A stretch of DNA of 64,000 nt from Microbacterium testaceum StLB037 (GTDB lineage: Bacteria > Actinomycetota > Actinomycetes > Actinomycetales > Microbacteriaceae), in NCBI RefSeq assembly GCF_900104345.1, contig NZ_FNJN01000008.1, forward strand, positions 174,376-238,375. Reading direction: 5' to 3'. The translations under genes were made by a program, and so were the position numbers. Within the stretch, counting starts at the first letter, position 1. Each line of letters starts with the position of its first letter. This document shows, in pieces, positions 17,334 to 27,264 of this stretch. The notes under the pieces were generated by a model that had not been told where the DNA came from, ran no database searches, and worked only from the letters and a program-made list of their open reading frames with translations.

Positions 17334-17776
17334 GTGCCCGACCCTTCCTCGCCGAGGAACGTGGTGCCGTAGAGATGGCATCCGAGGACACTGATCTTCG
17401 CGAGAAGGTCCGCTTCTAGGACGAAGCCTCCCTGCGTGCTGTCGGAGTCGCCCGACCACCAGATGATCGTCTCTCCGTCGTTTCGAAGGTCGGCGAGCTT
17501 GTGGGCGACGGGAAGCACCCGATCGACCACCTTCCGCACAGCGGAGAAGCCGGTCTGATCCTCGGCGTCCGTGTCGTCCGCGTCTTCGCGCAGGCACCAG
17601 AACGTGCGCTGATACCTCGCGTAAGGCGGCGTGAGGTTCCGACCGGCGCGCCCGGACGGCGTCGGGTCACCGATGTCTCCCGAGCGTTCCGGCTCCACTC
17701 CGAGCATCTCGGTGATTTGCGCCACGCTGTACTTGTCGCTGTACACGCACAGCGACGCACTGTTGTGCCTGATCAT
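17330..17776 (-). CDS. DUF4279 family protein
   Basis: This 148-residue protein has the DUF4279 pattern: an N-terminal strand (SASLCVYSDKYSVAQITEML), GVEPERSGDIGDP, a Trp-containing middle (RTFWCLREDADD), a helix with VDRVLPVAHKLADL, and the end VLEADLLAKISVLGCHLYGTTF. Members often sit beside toxin or secretion genes and some are thought to be immunity proteins; that is context, not proof. The ATG at 17776 has TAGCCT 7 nt upstream and no Shine-Dalgarno, so this gene and the next form their own leaderless unit. An in-frame ATG at 17962 adds a tail unlike the family. Confidence 0.75.
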   Translation of the reverse strand: MIRHNSASLCVYSDKYSVAQITEMLGVEPERSGDIGDPTPSGRAGRNLTPPYARYQRTFWCLREDADDTDAEDQTGFSAVRKVVDRVLPVAHKLADLRNDGETIIWWSGDSDSTQGGFVLEADLLAKISVLGCHLYGTTFLGEEGSGT

Positions 17777-17965
17777 GTGCGCAAGGCTAGTGCGCCGCCA
17801 GACCGAGCGTGCTTCGGGCGCCCAGCCGCTGCGTGCAGGGTCCCGTTCGGCGGGTAAATGAGCCGTTCCGAGAAGCAGCGCACGCCGCTCGCAGCACCTG
17901 CCATCACTCGCTGCAGTGGCCGCCGCGATTTCGCACACGCTCTCGGCAGCCCCGCGAAACACCCG

Positions 17966-18502
17966 CTACGCGGAAGCCGTCCCGCCGAGCGCATCGACGA
18001 GGATCCGCGGATCGATATCCAGGTTCTCGGCGGAGACCGTTCGTCGCCGGAGCTTGCCGCCGTCCTGCCGAGTGAAGACGACCAGGGGCGCCTGGAACAG
18101 ACCGGATGCCGGGCGGATCTCGGCGGTCGTGCCTTCGCGGACCCACTGCTCAGCACGCACCCGGGGAGCAAGAGCAGACGGTCGTTCGAGGGCGGGGAAC
18201 TGCACGCTCGTCGGGGTGATCGCGACCGCGATCTCGGGCATACGCGGCCGCCGCCTGAGCTGGCGCACGCCCAACGCGCCGATGGCCAGAGGGACCACGA
18301 GCGTCACCGCGAGCACGAGTGCCGCGGTCACCTGTCCGTCCGCGGCCACGACCGCGATCGGCAGCAACGTGACGAATCCCCAAACGACTGCCAGAGCGAT
18401 CGCCGCGATGCCTTGAGCCCGCACCACCTTCTGAAGAGTGTCTTCAACCGCTGCACGCTTTGCCTCGTCGTAACGCGCAATGAACGACGTTTCGGGACTC
18501 AT
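17966..18502 (-). CDS. Two-helix membrane protein with C-terminal soluble domain
   Basis: This 178-residue protein has a charged N-terminus (about 1-28), two membrane helices (GIAAIALAVVWGFVTLLPIAVV and TAALVLAVTLVVPLAIGALGV regions) and a C-terminal beta-rich domain (PEIAVAITPTSVQFPALER to RRTVSAENLDIDPRIL) resembling a small bacterial PH-like domain; that resemblance is only by eye. Its ATG overlaps the stop of the preceding 149-residue gene by 4 nt (ATGA). It is the third gene of the WxG operon, plausibly an accessory or immunity membrane protein. Confidence 0.65.
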   Translation of the reverse strand: MSPETSFIARYDEAKRAAVEDTLQKVVRAQGIAAIALAVVWGFVTLLPIAVVAADGQVTAALVLAVTLVVPLAIGALGVRQLRRRPRMPEIAVAITPTSVQFPALERPSALAPRVRAEQWVREGTTAEIRPASGLFQAPLVVFTRQDGGKLRRRTVSAENLDIDPRILVDALGGTASA

Positions 18503-18948
18503 CGCTCGAACGCTGCGGGGTTGTTCGTATCGATAGCCGTATCGCGGACGACTTGCCAGCCACTGCGCTCATCGTCATTGATTGCGTCCCGAGTGGCAGT
18601 AGCACGGCGCATGACGTCGGCGACATCCGAAGCGACTTCCTCTCGCGTCGGCATCACCGTGCGACGACGAGCTTGTTCGACGGCTTCGTCCAGCGCGCGG
18701 CGTTGCTCCGGCTCCATTGCAGCCAACTTCACGGTTTCGGGGATGCGGGAGTCGAACGATTCGCGCCATTGAGGATCGTGAAGGAGCGTCCGAAGGGGTC
18801 GCTTGCCGTTGGCAATTAGCCGTAATCGACTGGCATACGCCTCGTCCTCGGTCGCGTCGGCGAGCGCGAGCAATCGTTTCTTCAGATTCGATGCGAAGTC
18901 GTCGTCGGTCGTGCGCAGCAGCGCCGCGGACACATCAGGAAGATTCAT
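18499..18948 (-). CDS. Helical partner protein of the WxG operon, unknown
   Basis: This 149-residue, soluble, charged, mostly helical protein starts MNLPDVSAALLRTTDDDFASN. It is rich in Arg and Glu (EPEQRRALDEAVEQARRRTV) with no Cys and no membrane segment. The ATG lies one base after the stop of the WxG protein gene (TGACATG), and its stop overlaps the next start. Such small helical proteins beside WxG/LXG proteins are often targeting partners or chaperones; here this is inference from position only. Confidence 0.65.
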   Translation of the reverse strand: MNLPDVSAALLRTTDDDFASNLKKRLLALADATEDEAYASRLRLIANGKRPLRTLLHDPQWRESFDSRIPETVKLAAMEPEQRRALDEAVEQARRRTVMPTREEVASDVADVMRRATATRDAINDDERSGWQVVRDTAIDTNNPAAFER

Positions 18949-18949
18949 G

Positions 18950-20044
18950 TCAGACCTCCGGGAGAGAGACGAACTCGATGTTGGTGGTGGCGGAGCCGAG
19001 GGTCGCTCCGGCCGCGATTGTCAGCGAGAGCGTGGTCATCATGGCGCCCCACGCACTCGAAAATGCCTCCACAACCGCGATCACGGCGGAGACGACCGCC
19101 GGTACGGCTGTCGCACCCCCGCTGAAGATGGCTGCGAGCGCCTCGCCGACGGAGGCGAATCCCATCAGGAAAACGACGAGCGCATCAACGGCCGCATCGA
19201 GCGCAGACAACAGGCCCTGACACGCTCCGAAAGCTGCCCACGCCGCATTGGAGTACTTCAACGCGAGGTCGCCGTACACCTCCGGTTGGGCGGCAAACGC
19301 CGCCGCAAGTTCTGCAAAGTATTCGCCAGCACGGTCGGCGCTCTCTCCGCTGGTCCAGGCGGCGAACACATCCACCGCCAGGTTGTTCACCTCGCCGGCG
19401 AGGCCGTCAAAAAAATCTCCGAGATGACCGAAAGCGCTTCCTGCCAGCGCCACTTTGTCCCAATCGCCGCCGAGCTTCTGCGCGAGGAATTCGAACAGGT
19501 CCTGGCCCTCAGTAAGGGACGGCGCAACGAGCTGAAATATCGCATTCAGAAGCTGCCGACCCCAATAGGACAAAGAGATGTAGTCCGGCCAGTTGATGAT
19601 ATTCCACACGACCGCGAAGGCCGGGTCAGCTACGGAAGACTCGGGTGGAACGAGCGCCGCGCTTGGAGAACCGACGGCAATGCTCTGGTGCTCTGTGCTC
19701 CCGTCGATGGGCGCCGTCGCCACGCCCGGATCGAGATCATCGAACAGGTCACGAACGCTGACCTGGGCATCGTACTCGTTCTCGTCGAAGCGCCGAGCTA
19801 CATCATCTAGAGCGCCGCCCGAGGCAATCATCAACGCCTTCGATCGCATAAGCCCGGAGTCAACCCTGGACGCGTAAGAGCTATGCTCCGATAGAAGCCA
19901 CTGGATTAACGCTCCACCCGCCCACGACTGCGCCTTATCGATGTGGTTATCGAAGTACTCCAACGCGCGACCGATGTCGTCAGCAAGCTGCAAGCACGCT
20001 TCGCCGCCCCCTCGAACCACCGACGTATCAACCTGAATGGCCAT
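18950..20044 (-). CDS. WxG-containing, type VII secretion substrate-like protein
   Basis: This 364-residue protein has a helical N-terminal domain of about 100 residues with WAG in AQSWAGGALIQWL near residue 40, the place and form of the WXG turn of the WXG100/ESX superfamily. A linker (about 100-135) is followed by long Ala/Phe-rich helices (about 145-355) including FFDGLAGEVNNLAVDVFAAW and ALVVFLMGFASVGEALAAIF. No nuclease, ADP-ribosyl or other toxin motif is visible. GGGGGGAGAGG precedes the ATG at 20044. It leads a tight three-gene operon. No EccC-type ATPase is in the window. Secretion is therefore inferred. Confidence 0.62.
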   Translation of the reverse strand: MAIQVDTSVVRGGGEACLQLADDIGRALEYFDNHIDKAQSWAGGALIQWLLSEHSSYASRVDSGLMRSKALMIASGGALDDVARRFDENEYDAQVSVRDLFDDLDPGVATAPIDGSTEHQSIAVGSPSAALVPPESSVADPAFAVVWNIINWPDYISLSYWGRQLLNAIFQLVAPSLTEGQDLFEFLAQKLGGDWDKVALAGSAFGHLGDFFDGLAGEVNNLAVDVFAAWTSGESADRAGEYFAELAAAFAAQPEVYGDLALKYSNAAWAAFGACQGLLSALDAAVDALVVFLMGFASVGEALAAIFSGGATAVPAVVSAVIAVVEAFSSAWGAMMTTLSLTIAAGATLGSATTNIEFVSLPEV

Positions 20045-20145
20045 GAGCCTCTCCCCCCGAAGTGGTTCGTCAGCTTACGGGGTCGCTGCCCACCCCGTCG
20101 ACACTTCCGCCCTCATCGCGCGGGCCCGGGCCGCGCGCCGTCGGC

Positions 20146-21219
<1,074 letters not shown>

Positions 21220-21258
21220 GGGAGTCCAGGTTACCCGGCTCGGAGCCCGGTCACCGCG

Positions 21259-22008
21259 TCACGGTCGCCGTGCGCGGAAGGCGTGGGTGACGTACGGCAG
21301 GGCGACGGAGCCTCCGTCGGCGAGTTCGGGGACGGATGCCACGACCCCGTCGACCGCGGCCTCGATGCCCGCGCGCTTCTCGGGGTTGGCCGTGATGATG
21401 TCGCTGCGCGAGACGACGAGGTCGCGCAGTTGCGGCAGGGTGATGCGCCTCTCCCACGACCATTCACGATGCTCGAGCTCGCCGTAGGGCTCGGCGACGC
21501 GCGGACCGGTTGTGGCGAGGAGGACCTCGGCGTTCGACCCGCCCATGGCCGCGGTGAGCCGCCGCACCCAGTCGACGCGGTCGTCGCGGATGTTCCAGAT
21601 GAGCCCGAGTACTCCCCCGCTGCGCAGCACGCGAGCGGTCTCTCGCGACGCCGGCTCGACGTCGACCCAGTGCCAGGCCTGGCCCATGACGACGGCGTCC
21701 AGACCGGAATCGGGCAGGGGCAGATGCTCGGCCGTGCCGACGAACGTGGGCACACCCCGCGCGTTCTCGCGCAGGGTCGCGAGCATGTCGGCATCCGGAT
21801 CCACGGCCACAACGTCGGCGCCGAGCTCGGCGACCGCGCGAGTGAGCTTGCCCGTCCCCGCCCCGACGTCGGCGACGCGCAGCGCGCGGCCGGCCTCGCG
21901 CACGGGTTCGAGCAGCCACGCCACGGCCTCGGCGGGATACCCGGGCCGCCCGGATTCGTAGGCGGAGGCCGCCTGCCCGAACGAGGTCGACTTCTCGCGA
22001 TCGGTCAT
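21259..22008 (-). CDS. Class I SAM-dependent methyltransferase
   Basis: This 249-residue methyltransferase shows motif I VADVGAGTGKLTRAVAE at about 44-60, motif II acidic VVAVDPDADML, LDAVVMGQAWHWVD at about 105-118 and a Gly-rich LRSGGVLGLIWNIRDD. The first 20 residues (TSFGQAASAYESGRPGYP) resemble UbiE/Tam-like small-molecule methyltransferases. Substrate is unknown. The ATG at 22008 has TAGGGT 6 nt upstream and the TGTCGG damage-type element, so it probably belongs to the same regulon as rmuC and ycaQ. Confidence 0.9.
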   Translation of the reverse strand: MTDREKSTSFGQAASAYESGRPGYPAEAVAWLLEPVREAGRALRVADVGAGTGKLTRAVAELGADVVAVDPDADMLATLRENARGVPTFVGTAEHLPLPDSGLDAVVMGQAWHWVDVEPASRETARVLRSGGVLGLIWNIRDDRVDWVRRLTAAMGGSNAEVLLATTGPRVAEPYGELEHREWSWERRITLPQLRDLVVSRSDIITANPEKRAGIEAAVDGVVASVPELADGGSVALPYVTHAFRARRP

Positions 22009-22014
22009 GCCCCG

Positions 22015-22036
22015 ACCCTACGCCGCCCCTCCGACA
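22015..22036 (-). promoter_or_regulatory. RecA-NDp/PafBC-like promoter of the methyltransferase
   Basis: On the minus strand TGTCGG (22036-22031), 10 nt and TAGGGT (22020-22015) stand 6 nt before the ATG at 22008. The element reads TGTCGGAGG. Confidence 0.6.
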
Positions 22037-22248
22037 TCGCATCCGCCCCACGTCCTCCCCAGCCCCGCGGTCACGACGCAGGGACTTCGGCCGGCGTCGG
22101 GTTACCGCAGCCACCCCTCGGTCCTCGCCGGCACGCATCTTTCTGCGGAATGTTCCAGCGACCGCCGCCGGAGCGAAACGGCAGACCGGATGCCGCCGAC
22201 CCCGGCGCGCCTCTTCGCCCCCACGGGAGCGCGGGTGAGGGTGGAGTC

Positions 22249-22842
22249 GTGGCTTTGGACTTCACCGCGATCGACTTCGAAACGGCGAACTCCAGCGGCG
22301 CGTCCGCGTGCGCGGTGGGTCTGGCCCGCGTCCGGAACGGCCGCGTGGTCGCCACGGCCGCCTGGCTCATCAAGCCACCGCCAGGTCACGACCACTTCGC
22401 CCCGATCAACGTCGGGATCCACGGCATCCACCCCTCCGATGTCGTGAACGCGCCCGATTGGACGACGCAACTCGAGCGCCTCACCGCCTTCGCGGGAGCC
22501 GACGTCCTGGTCGCGCACAACGCCGGTTTCGACATGTCGGTGCTGCGCCGGGCGTGCGCGGCGACCGGCGACGAGTGCCCGCCCTACCGCTACATGTGCA
22601 GCGTGCAGATGTCGCGCAAGACCTACACGCTCGACTCCTACCGGCTCCCGCTCGTCGCCGAGGAAGCCGGCTGCTCCCCGTTCGCCCACCACGATGCCCT
22701 GGCCGACGCCGTCGCCTGCGCCGAGATCACGATCGATTGCGCCCGCCGCGCCGGCGTCGACGACGTGCACGCCCTCGCCGCGCACCTGGGCGTCCGTGTA
22801 TCGCAGATCGCGGCGGAGCCGGTCGAGCGCGCCGTCGCCTGA
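22249..22842 (+). CDS. DnaQ-like 3'-5' exonuclease (DEDDh)
   Basis: This 197-residue nuclease has the three Exo motifs: FTAIDFETAN (Asp and Glu, about 5-14), DVLVAHNAGFDMSVL (about 85-99) and FAHHDALADAVACAE, which carries the His-x4-Asp of the DEDDh subgroup. Related stand-alone proteins resemble the epsilon subunit of DNA polymerase III. The GTG at 22249 follows GGTGGAG with 2-nt spacing, so this gene uses a ribosome site. It lies between two genes with damage-type promoters, but none is seen for it. Confidence 0.88.
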   Translation: MALDFTAIDFETANSSGASACAVGLARVRNGRVVATAAWLIKPPPGHDHFAPINVGIHGIHPSDVVNAPDWTTQLERLTAFAGADVLVAHNAGFDMSVLRRACAATGDECPPYRYMCSVQMSRKTYTLDSYRLPLVAEEAGCSPFAHHDALADAVACAEITIDCARRAGVDDVHALAAHLGVRVSQIAAEPVERAVA

Positions 22843-22868
22843 CGCCTCTCGGCCCGTCTTTCCGGCGA

Positions 22869-22890
22869 TGTCGGAGGTCTGGTGCAAGCT
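22869..22890 (+). promoter_or_regulatory. RecA-NDp/PafBC-like promoter of rmuC
   Basis: TGTCGG (22869-22874), 10 nt and CAAGCT (22885-22890) stand 6 nt before the ATG at 22897. The first -10 base is C instead of T. The element reads TGTCGGAGG. Confidence 0.58.
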
Positions 22891-22896
22891 GACCCC

Positions 22897-24228
22897 ATGG
22901 ATGCCATCGCTCTCGTCTTCGTGATCCTCGCTCTCGTCGTGGGCGTCGTCGGCGGGTGGTTCGTGGGTTCTTCGCGGACCGCGGCCCGCGCCGCTGAAGA
23001 GCAGCGAACCCACGGCGCCCGCGTCGCCGCCGCCGAGACCGCGCGGGCGGGCGTGCAGGCGCAGCTCGACCACCAGGTCGCCCTGTACCGCGAGCTCGTG
23101 GGGCAGTCGCGCGCGGATCAGGCAGCCCGCGAAGAACGCGAGCGTCGCGAGCAGACCGTCCTTCGCGCCCTCGACCCGGTGCGCGAGACGCTCGATGCGA
23201 TGCAGCGCAAGGTCGACGGCCTCGAACGCGACCGGGTCGAGCAGTACACCGCGCTCGGCGAGCAGCTGCGCCTGTCCCGCGAGGCCGACGAGGCACTCCG
23301 CGTGACGACCGAGTCGCTCGCCTCCGCGATGCGCTCCGGAACCACGCGCGGCGTCTGGGGCGAGACGCAGCTCCGCCGGGTCGTCGAAGCCGCCGGCCTC
23401 ACGCGCTACGTCGACTTCGACCTGCAGACGGCGATCTCGAGCGACGCCGGAGCCGGTCGCCCCGACATGGTGGTGCGCCTCCCCGGCGGCAAGTCTTTGG
23501 CGGTGGATGCCAAGGTCCCCCTCGATGCGTATCTGCAGGCCAGCGCGATCCCCGTCACGGCGCACGGCGACGACGGAGCCCGCCGCGCCGCATTCCTGAC
23601 CAAGCACGCCCGCGCGGTGCGCGCCCACGTCGACGCCCTCGCAAAGAAGGCATACTGGGCGGGGCTCACCACGAGCCCCGAGTTCGTCGTGTGCTTCCTG
23701 CCGAGCGAGTCGCTGCTGGCCTCGGCCCTCGACGAAGACCCGACGCTGCTCGACTACGCGTTCACGCGCCGCGTCGCCCTCGCCTCGCCCGTCAACCTCT
23801 GGGCGGTGCTCAAGACCGTCGCGTTCACGTGGACCCAGCAAGACGTCTCCGACGAGGCGCGCACGCTCTTCGCCCTGGGCACAGAGCTCTACGAGCGCGT
23901 CGGCAAACTCGCCGAGCACGCGAACGACCTGCGCCGCGCGATCGAGAAAACGGTCGACAGTTACAACCGGTTCGCCGGATCGCTCGAGACACGTGTGCTC
24001 GTCACGGCGCGGAAGTTCCCCGGCATCGACGAGACCAAGCTCGATGCGGTCGCCGCTCCCGTCGCGATCGAGGCGACTCCCCGCCGATGGACCGCGCCGG
24101 AGATGATCGAGAACCTCGATGGCGCCGGCGAAGCCACCCCGTCACCGGTCGAGACGGCCGAGGCGGCCGCGAGGGCCGACCTGGGTGTCATCCGCCAGCG
24201 AGCGGGACTGGCCGACACGGAGTCGTGA
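22897..24228 (+). CDS. rmuC: DNA recombination protein RmuC
   Basis: This 443-residue protein has an N-terminal membrane helix (IALVFVILALVVGVVGGWFV), a coiled coil (about 30-130) and the RmuC nuclease-like domain: RGVWGETQLRRVVEAAGL, PDMVVRLPGGKSLAVDAKVP with the Asp-x-Lys of PD-(D/E)xK folds, and VVCFLPSESLLASALDEDP. RmuC limits inversion at short inverted repeats in E. coli. The ATG at 22897 fits a leaderless transcript from the damage-type promoter just upstream. The frame is open a few codons further, but that would run into the promoter. Confidence 0.95.
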   Translation: MDAIALVFVILALVVGVVGGWFVGSSRTAARAAEEQRTHGARVAAAETARAGVQAQLDHQVALYRELVGQSRADQAAREERERREQTVLRALDPVRETLDAMQRKVDGLERDRVEQYTALGEQLRLSREADEALRVTTESLASAMRSGTTRGVWGETQLRRVVEAAGLTRYVDFDLQTAISSDAGAGRPDMVVRLPGGKSLAVDAKVPLDAYLQASAIPVTAHGDDGARRAAFLTKHARAVRAHVDALAKKAYWAGLTTSPEFVVCFLPSESLLASALDEDPTLLDYAFTRRVALASPVNLWAVLKTVAFTWTQQDVSDEARTLFALGTELYERVGKLAEHANDLRRAIEKTVDSYNRFAGSLETRVLVTARKFPGIDETKLDAVAAPVAIEATPRRWTAPEMIENLDGAGEATPSPVETAEAAARADLGVIRQRAGLADTES

Positions 24229-24342
24229 GCGCAAGGCCCGACACGCGCGATGCTCGAACCCTTACCGGCATCGAGCCGGGCACGAGGGCCGAGAATGCGG
24301 GAGCCGCCGTCCGGGAGGCCGGCTTCCGAAAGACGAGAAGGT

Positions 24343-24555
24343 TCAGGCCCCGCCGGGAACCCAGCTCAGCAAGCTCACCACGGCCGCGGAGACGGCGACG
24401 AACGCGCCGACCATCCACCACGCGCTGACCTCGTGACCCTCGTCGCGCCGGACGCGCAACAGCACGTCGGGGCGGCGCGCAGGGTCGACCGCGCTGGCGA
24501 TGACCGCCTGTGCACCTGTCTGAGGTGCGGTCTGATTCGTCGGAGCTGCTGCCAT
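24343..24555 (-). CDS. Small single-helix membrane protein, unknown
   Basis: This 70-residue protein starts MAAAPTNQTAPQTGAQAV, has a charged middle (DVLLRVRRDEGHEVS) and a C-terminal helix (WWMVGAFVAVSAAVVSLLSW). A strong purine-rich site (AAGGGGGAT) precedes the ATG at 24555 by about 6 nt. The short length and tail-anchored form give no functional clue. It stands alone between rmuC and glpX. Confidence 0.65.
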   Translation of the reverse strand: MAAAPTNQTAPQTGAQAVIASAVDPARRPDVLLRVRRDEGHEVSAWWMVGAFVAVSAAVVSLLSWVPGGA

Positions 24556-24808
24556 GGACGATCCCCCTTCGGGTCTCGGAAGAACACAGCGTCGCCGTTG
24601 ACACTCCTAGAGATTCTGCCAGACAGGGCTTCCGTTACCGGTCACGCTTGCGTCACGACACGCCCGGCTCTAGCTGCACGTCGAGGCGACGACCGTGCGC
24701 CTGTCGCCGAACGCCGAAACAGCACCCCGCTGACGTCACGGCTGCCCCGGGCGACCGCTCCGTCCGCGAGATGCTGTCTCAGGAAACGACGAATTCAGCG
24801 CCGCGGCG

Positions 24809-25798
24809 TCACAGCCACTTCGACGTCAGGTGCTCGGACGAGATGCGGCGGAGCGTTCCCGAGGCGCCGCGCAGCACGACGCTCTCGGTGTAGATGAAGT
24901 CGCCATCGCGGCGGACTCCCTGCACGAGCTGGCCGTCGGTCACGCCCGTGGCGACGAAGATCGTGTTCTTGCCCTTCACCAGACCATCGGCTTCGTAGAC
25001 CTGGCCGTCGACGTCGAGGCCGGCATCCCGACCCTTCTCCTTCTCGTCGTCGGTCCGCGGGGCGAGCACGCCCTGGATGTGACCACCCAGCGCCTTGATC
25101 GCGCACGCGGTGACGATGCCCTCGGGGCTGCCGCCGATGCCGACGCACATGTCGGTGCGGGCGTTGTGGCGGGCGGCGTTGATGCCGCCGGCGACGTCGC
25201 CGTCGCTCATGAGGCGCGTGCCCGCCCCCGCCTCGCGGATCTCGGCGATGAGCTTCTCGTGACGCGGACGATTCAGCACCGACACGACGATCTCGTCGAC
25301 GGGCTTGCCGAGGGCCTTGGCCAGCAAGCGGATGTTCTCGGCGATGGGGAGGCGGATGTCGACGACACCGACACCGGCGGGCCCGGTGACGAGCTTGTCC
25401 ATGTAGAAGACGCTGGACGCGTCGAGCATCGTGCCCTGGTCGGACACGGCGATGACCGACAGGGCGTTCTGGCGGCCCGCGGCCGTGAGCGAGGTGCCGT
25501 CGATCGGGTCGACCGCGACGTCGCACTGGGGCCCGCGGCCGCTTCCGACGCGCTCTCCGTTGTAGAGCATGGGGGCGTTGTCCTTCTCGCCCTCGCCGAT
25601 GACGATCGTGCCGTCGAAGTTGACGGTGCTGAAGAACGCACGCATCGCGTCGACGGCTGCGCCGTCGGCGGCTTCCTTGTCGCCGCGGCCGATGAAGGGG
25701 ACGGCGCGGATAGATGCCGCTTCGGTCGCCCTCACCAGCTCGAGCGCCAGGTTCCGGTCGGGGTGCAAAGGGCTCATGTCGGCAGTCAGGCTCACCAT
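24809..25798 (-). CDS. glpX: Class II fructose-1,6-bisphosphatase GlpX
   Basis: This 329-residue enzyme hydrolyses fructose 1,6-bisphosphate to fructose 6-phosphate, the committed step of gluconeogenesis; class II is the only FBPase in most actinobacteria. Motifs seen are IVIGEGEKDNAPML at about 65-78, the metal-binding DPIDGTSLTAAG at about 95-106, and AGGINAARHNARTD. The ATG at 25798 has TACAGT 6 nt upstream, so it is likely leaderless; MSPLHPDRN seven codons in is an alternative. It is divergent from the aldolase gene across 177 bp, so opposing glycolytic and gluconeogenic steps share a control region. Confidence 0.95.
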   Translation of the reverse strand: MVSLTADMSPLHPDRNLALELVRATEAASIRAVPFIGRGDKEAADGAAVDAMRAFFSTVNFDGTIVIGEGEKDNAPMLYNGERVGSGRGPQCDVAVDPIDGTSLTAAGRQNALSVIAVSDQGTMLDASSVFYMDKLVTGPAGVGVVDIRLPIAENIRLLAKALGKPVDEIVVSVLNRPRHEKLIAEIREAGAGTRLMSDGDVAGGINAARHNARTDMCVGIGGSPEGIVTACAIKALGGHIQGVLAPRTDDEKEKGRDAGLDVDGQVYEADGLVKGKNTIFVATGVTDGQLVQGVRRDGDFIYTESVVLRGASGTLRRISSEHLTSKWL

Positions 25799-25880
25799 GG
25801 GGCCACTGTATCCAGCGATCCGGTGACAATCGCGGGTTTTGACCGGACGTGCAACGAAGGAATCGCCGTTCTTAACGGAT

Positions 25881-25905
25881 CAGCAGAACCGCCCGGTTCC
25901 TGCTG
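25881..25905. promoter_or_regulatory. Inverted repeat in the glpX/fba intergenic region
   Basis: CAGCAG-AACCG, CC, CGGTT-C-CTGCTG forms a near-perfect dyad with one extra base in the right arm. It lies 83 bp from the glpX start and 71 bp from the fba start, a suitable place for a shared operator. The regulator is unknown. Confidence 0.35.
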
Positions 25906-25975
25906 CGCCCGCACCGTCACGATCCGGCGGCTTCGCTAGAGTGACGGTGTCCCGACAACACCAAGGAGCACCTCC

Positions 25976-27004
<1,029 letters not shown>

Positions 27005-27019
27005 CACCTCGTCATCCCG

Positions 27020-27056
27020 CGAACGCCCCGGCTCTCACGCCGGGGCGTTCGTCGTT
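27020..27056 (+). terminator. Terminator after fbaA
   Basis: A 13-bp stem (27020-27032 with 27039-27051) with a TCTCAC loop is followed by TCGTTT. It lies 15 nt after the stop. Confidence 0.85.
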
Positions 27057-27264
27057 TCCGGTTGCCGTGCCCCGGCCCCCGCCGCTGTCCCGGCATCCCC
27101 CGCACGCGCCCCTCCTGCACGCCGAGACGGCATCTCGTTGACAACCGGGTGTCAGCCTGCAACGGACGAGTCAGCGAATTGCCGTCTCGCGCCACCGGCA
27201 AGGCAGGACGCCCCGCGCGATCGCACAGCCGAGCGCGGGTGCGCCGACCGGGGCCGGACGCGCC

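Noticed and set aside
17777..17962. Upstream ATG at 17962 as the start of the DUF4279 gene
   Set aside because: The extra 62 residues are Arg/Ala/Cys-rich with no family likeness, while a -10 box stands 7 nt before the ATG at 17776.
22028..22877. 13-bp inverted repeat (CCTCCGACATCGC at 22028, GCGATGTCGGAGG at 22865) around the exonuclease gene, as ends of a mobile element
   Set aside because: Both arms are promoter elements of the outward-facing methyltransferase and rmuC genes. There is no transposase and no target duplication.
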